DNA from: a bacterium
GTDB lineage: Bacteria; Cyanobacteriota; Vampirovibrionia; Gastranaerophilales; JAILCC01
Direction: 5' to 3'
Length of the DNA stretch: 64,000 nucleotides
Assembly: GCA_024680555.1 (NCBI GenBank)
Contig: JAILCC010000005.1
Coordinates: 1-64,000, forward strand
In this document: one piece after another, positions 61,760-64,000 of the stretch
Layout: each line of letters begins with the position of its first letter
Position numbering within the stretch: the first letter of the stretch is position 1
Program-made: the position numbers and the translations under genes
Notes under the pieces: model-generated
What the model was told of the DNA's origin: nothing
Database searches by the model: none
What the model saw: only the letters and a program-made list of their open reading frames with translations

Positions 61760-62983
61760 ATGGAAACATTGAATTCATTAGTTTGTATCGGAGAAACGGA
61801 TATCTCAGATTTAAAAGATTATGCTTTGCAAGCAGTAGAAGAAATCAGCCAAAGAGCAGGGAAAAAAGGGCAGTTTTTGAACTGGATAGATGTTCTTCCT
61901 AAAAATCAAATCGCTACTCTTGATAAGCTTTTTGATATGGCTTCTCAAGCTAAAGCAGACGGGACAACCGACCTTGCCATATTGGGTATCGGCGGAAGCC
62001 GCCATACAACCGAAAGTATGGTAAATATGCTCGGTTGTGAAGATAATATCCATTTTTATTCCGCACTTGATGAAACAAGCTTTAACAAATTCACAAAAAC
62101 ATTAGATTTGGACAAAACGAAATTTTTGGTTGTTTCAAAATCGGGCGGAACACTTGAAACAACAGTTGCTTATGAATCAGCTAAAAAGCTCGTTCAAGAT
62201 TATTTTGACAGAGAAGATGTTTCTGACAGATTTATTGCTATGACTGATGCTTCAAGCGAAAAATCAAATCTCAGAAGAATTGTTGACTCAGGCGACATAA
62301 AGCTTTCCGGTTTTGTTCATGATGATGTTGGCGGAAGATTTTCTATTTTTGATGACGCAACTATTTTTACTCTTGCGTTCGCAGGTGTTGAAAAATCAGC
62401 CGTAAAAAGACTTTTGGAAGCTTCTTTGAATGCACAGAAAGAATTTTTAAATCCGAATGTTGATGAAAATGCTGCATTAAAGCTTGCGTGCTTTAACGTA
62501 AAAGCAAGACAAAACGGTAAAATTAAACATTTTGTTGAATATTTTGGTGACGTATTTTCAGGTGCGGTTCTTTGGGAAAAACAAATGAAAAACGAATCAT
62601 TAAAGGCTATGATTTCTACGGATACAAATATCGGACCGGGTTATCTTCACTACAATGCGGAAGCTGACCTTGATGCGGCAAATACCGATAGCTTCTACAC
62701 TTTTGTTTTTGTAAAGACCGAAGACAAAGTCATGAAAGCTGATTTGACAGGTGTTTTAACTGCTTATGGTGCTCAACACCCGATTGCTGTTATTGAACTT
62801 CCTTCTTTGACGGTGGAAGATGTTGCAAGATTTATTGAACTTAAACATTTTGAAACACTTTATACCGGCAATATTCTTCGTAGAACAAAAGGTGAAGTAA
62901 CTTCTATGGATGTTGCTATGCCGGAAGTTCTTCAACCAAATGTTGAAATCTATAAAAAAGAAGTTAAAAAAGCATTACAGTAA
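61760..62983 (+). CDS. pgi: Glucose-6-phosphate isomerase
   Basis: 407 residues from ATG 61760, chosen because CAGGAG lies just upstream. Two sugar-isomerase domains: LAILGIGGSRHTTESMVNML near residue 75 and LVVSKSGGTLETTVAYESAK near 130 bind the phosphate; VGGRFSIFDD near 195 follows the family signature. It interconverts glucose and fructose 6-phosphate in glycolysis. It is shorter than B. subtilis Pgi (about 450), mainly in loops. Confidence 0.93.
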   Translation: METLNSLVCIGETDISDLKDYALQAVEEISQRAGKKGQFLNWIDVLPKNQIATLDKLFDMASQAKADGTTDLAILGIGGSRHTTESMVNMLGCEDNIHFYSALDETSFNKFTKTLDLDKTKFLVVSKSGGTLETTVAYESAKKLVQDYFDREDVSDRFIAMTDASSEKSNLRRIVDSGDIKLSGFVHDDVGGRFSIFDDATIFTLAFAGVEKSAVKRLLEASLNAQKEFLNPNVDENAALKLACFNVKARQNGKIKHFVEYFGDVFSGAVLWEKQMKNESLKAMISTDTNIGPGYLHYNAEADLDAANTDSFYTFVFVKTEDKVMKADLTGVLTAYGAQHPIAVIELPSLTVEDVARFIELKHFETLYTGNILRRTKGEVTSMDVAMPEVLQPNVEIYKKEVKKALQ

Positions 62984-63002
62984 GAATAAAATAAGCAATA
63001 AA

Positions 63003-63028
63003 AAGGCGGCATGTTGCCGCCTTTTTTG
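63003..63028. terminator. Bidirectional terminator after pgi
   Basis: AAAAAGGCGGC-ATGTT-GCCGCCTTTTTT stem between convergent genes. Confidence 0.9.
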
Positions 63029-63045
63029 TTTATAAATGAATAACG

Positions 63046-63279
63046 CTATAAAATACTGTTTGTTATGTCTTGATAACGCCCTTCTGCTTCTGCACGTTGC
63101 ATAAGTTTTATTCCTTCAGCAATACTTTTGGGTGTTACCGTGGCGGGGTTTTTGACCATTTCATCATAACTTACGGTAATACCTAAAATACGAGAGGGCT
63201 TGTTCAAGACGGTATTAGCTTTTTTTGACGCAGAAACAACAAAATTCCCTTTTCCGAAAGACAGTGGTGTTACTCTCAT
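63046..63279 (-). CDS. Small hypothetical protein (77 aa) with N-terminal FG tag
   Basis: Begins MRVTPLSFGKGNFVVSASKK. GGAGAT precedes the ATG. The remainder includes ILGITVSYDEMVKNPATVTP and a helix IAEGIKLMQRAEAEGRYQDI. No family recognised. The N-terminal M-R/K-V/I ... FG pattern links it with other short genes in the window. Confidence 0.6.
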   Translation of the reverse strand: MRVTPLSFGKGNFVVSASKKANTVLNKPSRILGITVSYDEMVKNPATVTPKSIAEGIKLMQRAEAEGRYQDITNSIL

Positions 63280-63396
63280 AATTCATCTCCTTAACCCCTT
63301 GGGATTATAACATAAAAAATGGCTTTTGTACAAAAATTATGTTTATATTATGATATCCATGTTAGTTATTTAATTTATTAAGAAAAAGAGGAAAAA

Positions 63397-64000
63397 ATGC
63401 CAAGACAAGTACCATTAGAAAAAATCAGAAACTTCGGTATTGCTGCCCATATTGATGCTGGTAAGACAACAACTACCGAACGTATTTTATTTTACACAGG
63501 TAAAACACACAAAATCGGTGAAGTTCACGACGGTGCAGCCGTAACAGACTTCATGGACCAAGAAAGAGAACGTGGTATCACAATTCAATCAGCTGCGGTT
63601 ACTGCTGAATGGAAAGGACACCAAGTTAACATTATCGACACCCCGGGACACGTTGACTTCACGGTAGAAGTTGAACGTTCTCTTCGTGTATTGGACGGTG
63701 TTGTAGCTGTATTCTGTGCAGTTGGTGGCGTTCAATCACAATCAGAAACAGTTTGGAGACAAGCTAACAGATACGAAGTACCTCGTATGGTATTCGTAAA
63801 CAAGATGGACAGAACCGGTGCTGATTTCTTCAGAGTTGTTGACCAAATCAGAAACAGACTCGGCGCAAATGCTGTTCCTATTCAGCTTCCTATCGGTGCA
63901 GAAGACAAATTTACAGGTCTTGTTGACTTGATGGAAATGAAAGCTGAAATTTATACAAATGACTTGGGTACAGATATCAAAGTTGAAGAAATTCCGGCTG
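63397..64000 (+). CDS. fusA: Elongation factor G, C terminus beyond window
   Basis: The first 201 residues of EF-G: G1 [11 protein letters not shown]2 RERGITIQ, G3 DTPGHVDF and G4 NKMDRTGAD of the translational GTPase domain, then the start of the G' insert. It drives tRNA and mRNA translocation on the ribosome. AGAGGAAAAA precedes the ATG. The frame is open to the window edge. No rpsL/rpsG genes lie just upstream, so this is not in the usual str operon position. Confidence 0.97.
   Translation, partial: MPRQVPLEKIRNFGIAAHIDAGKTTTTERILFYTGKTHKIGEVHDGAAVTDFMDQERERGITIQSAAVTAEWKGHQVNIIDTPGHVDFTVEVERSLRVLDGVVAVFCAVGGVQSQSETVWRQANRYEVPRMVFVNKMDRTGADFFRVVDQIRNRLGANAVPIQLPIGAEDKFTGLVDLMEMKAEIYTNDLGTDIKVEEIPA

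Overview
The window looks like chromosome from a low-GC, anaerobic, lipid A-bearing bacterium. Gene content and style (lpxD-lpxC-fabZ-recN, OmpH/Skp, acpP-fabF, class III ribonucleotide reductase, reverse rubrerythrin, GSI-alpha-like glutamine synthetase, and many small proteins with an N-terminal M-K/R-I/V ... F-G/S pattern) suggest a gut non-photosynthetic cyanobacterial relative (Gastranaerophilales/Vampirovibrionia). That placement is inference; no 16S or ribosomal operon is present to confirm it.

Layout. 1-9.1 kb: a class III aminotransferase (cut by the window edge) divergent from a MarR regulator, a papain-fold-like secreted protein, a HAD phosphatase, an AI-2E family permease, a flavoprotein, and a two-gene envelope operon: a CDP-glycerol glycerophosphotransferase-like protein coupled by a 4-bp overlap to a 908-residue YidC/Oxa1-sulfatase fusion. 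9.1-12.6 kb: REP-like inverted repeats, then nrdD-nrdG. 12.6-14.8 kb: a second CDP-glycerol transferase-like protein and a two-fold duplicated permease. 15-31.2 kb: three giant RTX proteins (2025, 1364 and 1814 aa) arranged around tRNA-Asp, the first on +, the other two on -.

The 10.4 kb holding the two minus-strand RTX genes lies between 40-bp perfect direct repeats, one of which is the 3' end of tRNA-Asp. Upstream of the 1814-aa gene is a remnant of the permease C terminus followed by an intergenic region resembling that between the intact permease and the 2025-aa gene. This is evidence of an inverted permease-RTX duplication. 31.2-32.8 kb is a graveyard: permease remnant, tRNA-like structure, a 44-aa gene and a decayed ftsZ-like C terminus.

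32.8-41 kb: DUF2130 protein, two TPR proteins, Bax inhibitor-1-like protein, tandem GNAT-like paralogues, Skp, acpP-fabF and tRNA-Met. 41-45.5 kb: a probable defence island at tRNA-Met, with a 21-bp repeat of the tRNA 3' end, a WYL regulator, a type IIG restriction-modification enzyme, and an integrase N-terminal remnant at the far end that abuts a decayed bioG (internal stop and lost nucleophile). 45.5-64 kb: VanX-like dipeptidase, ClpB, trypsin-like protease, reverse rubrerythrin, glutamine synthetase, a zincin, the lipid A/fatty acid operon with recN, DnaK, phosphoglucose isomerase and the start of fusA.

Main points of interest: the RTX island and its inverted duplication, the YidC-sulfatase fusion linked to glycerophosphotransferases in a lipid A organism, the tRNA-Met restriction island, and a recurrent N-terminal tag on lineage-specific small proteins.
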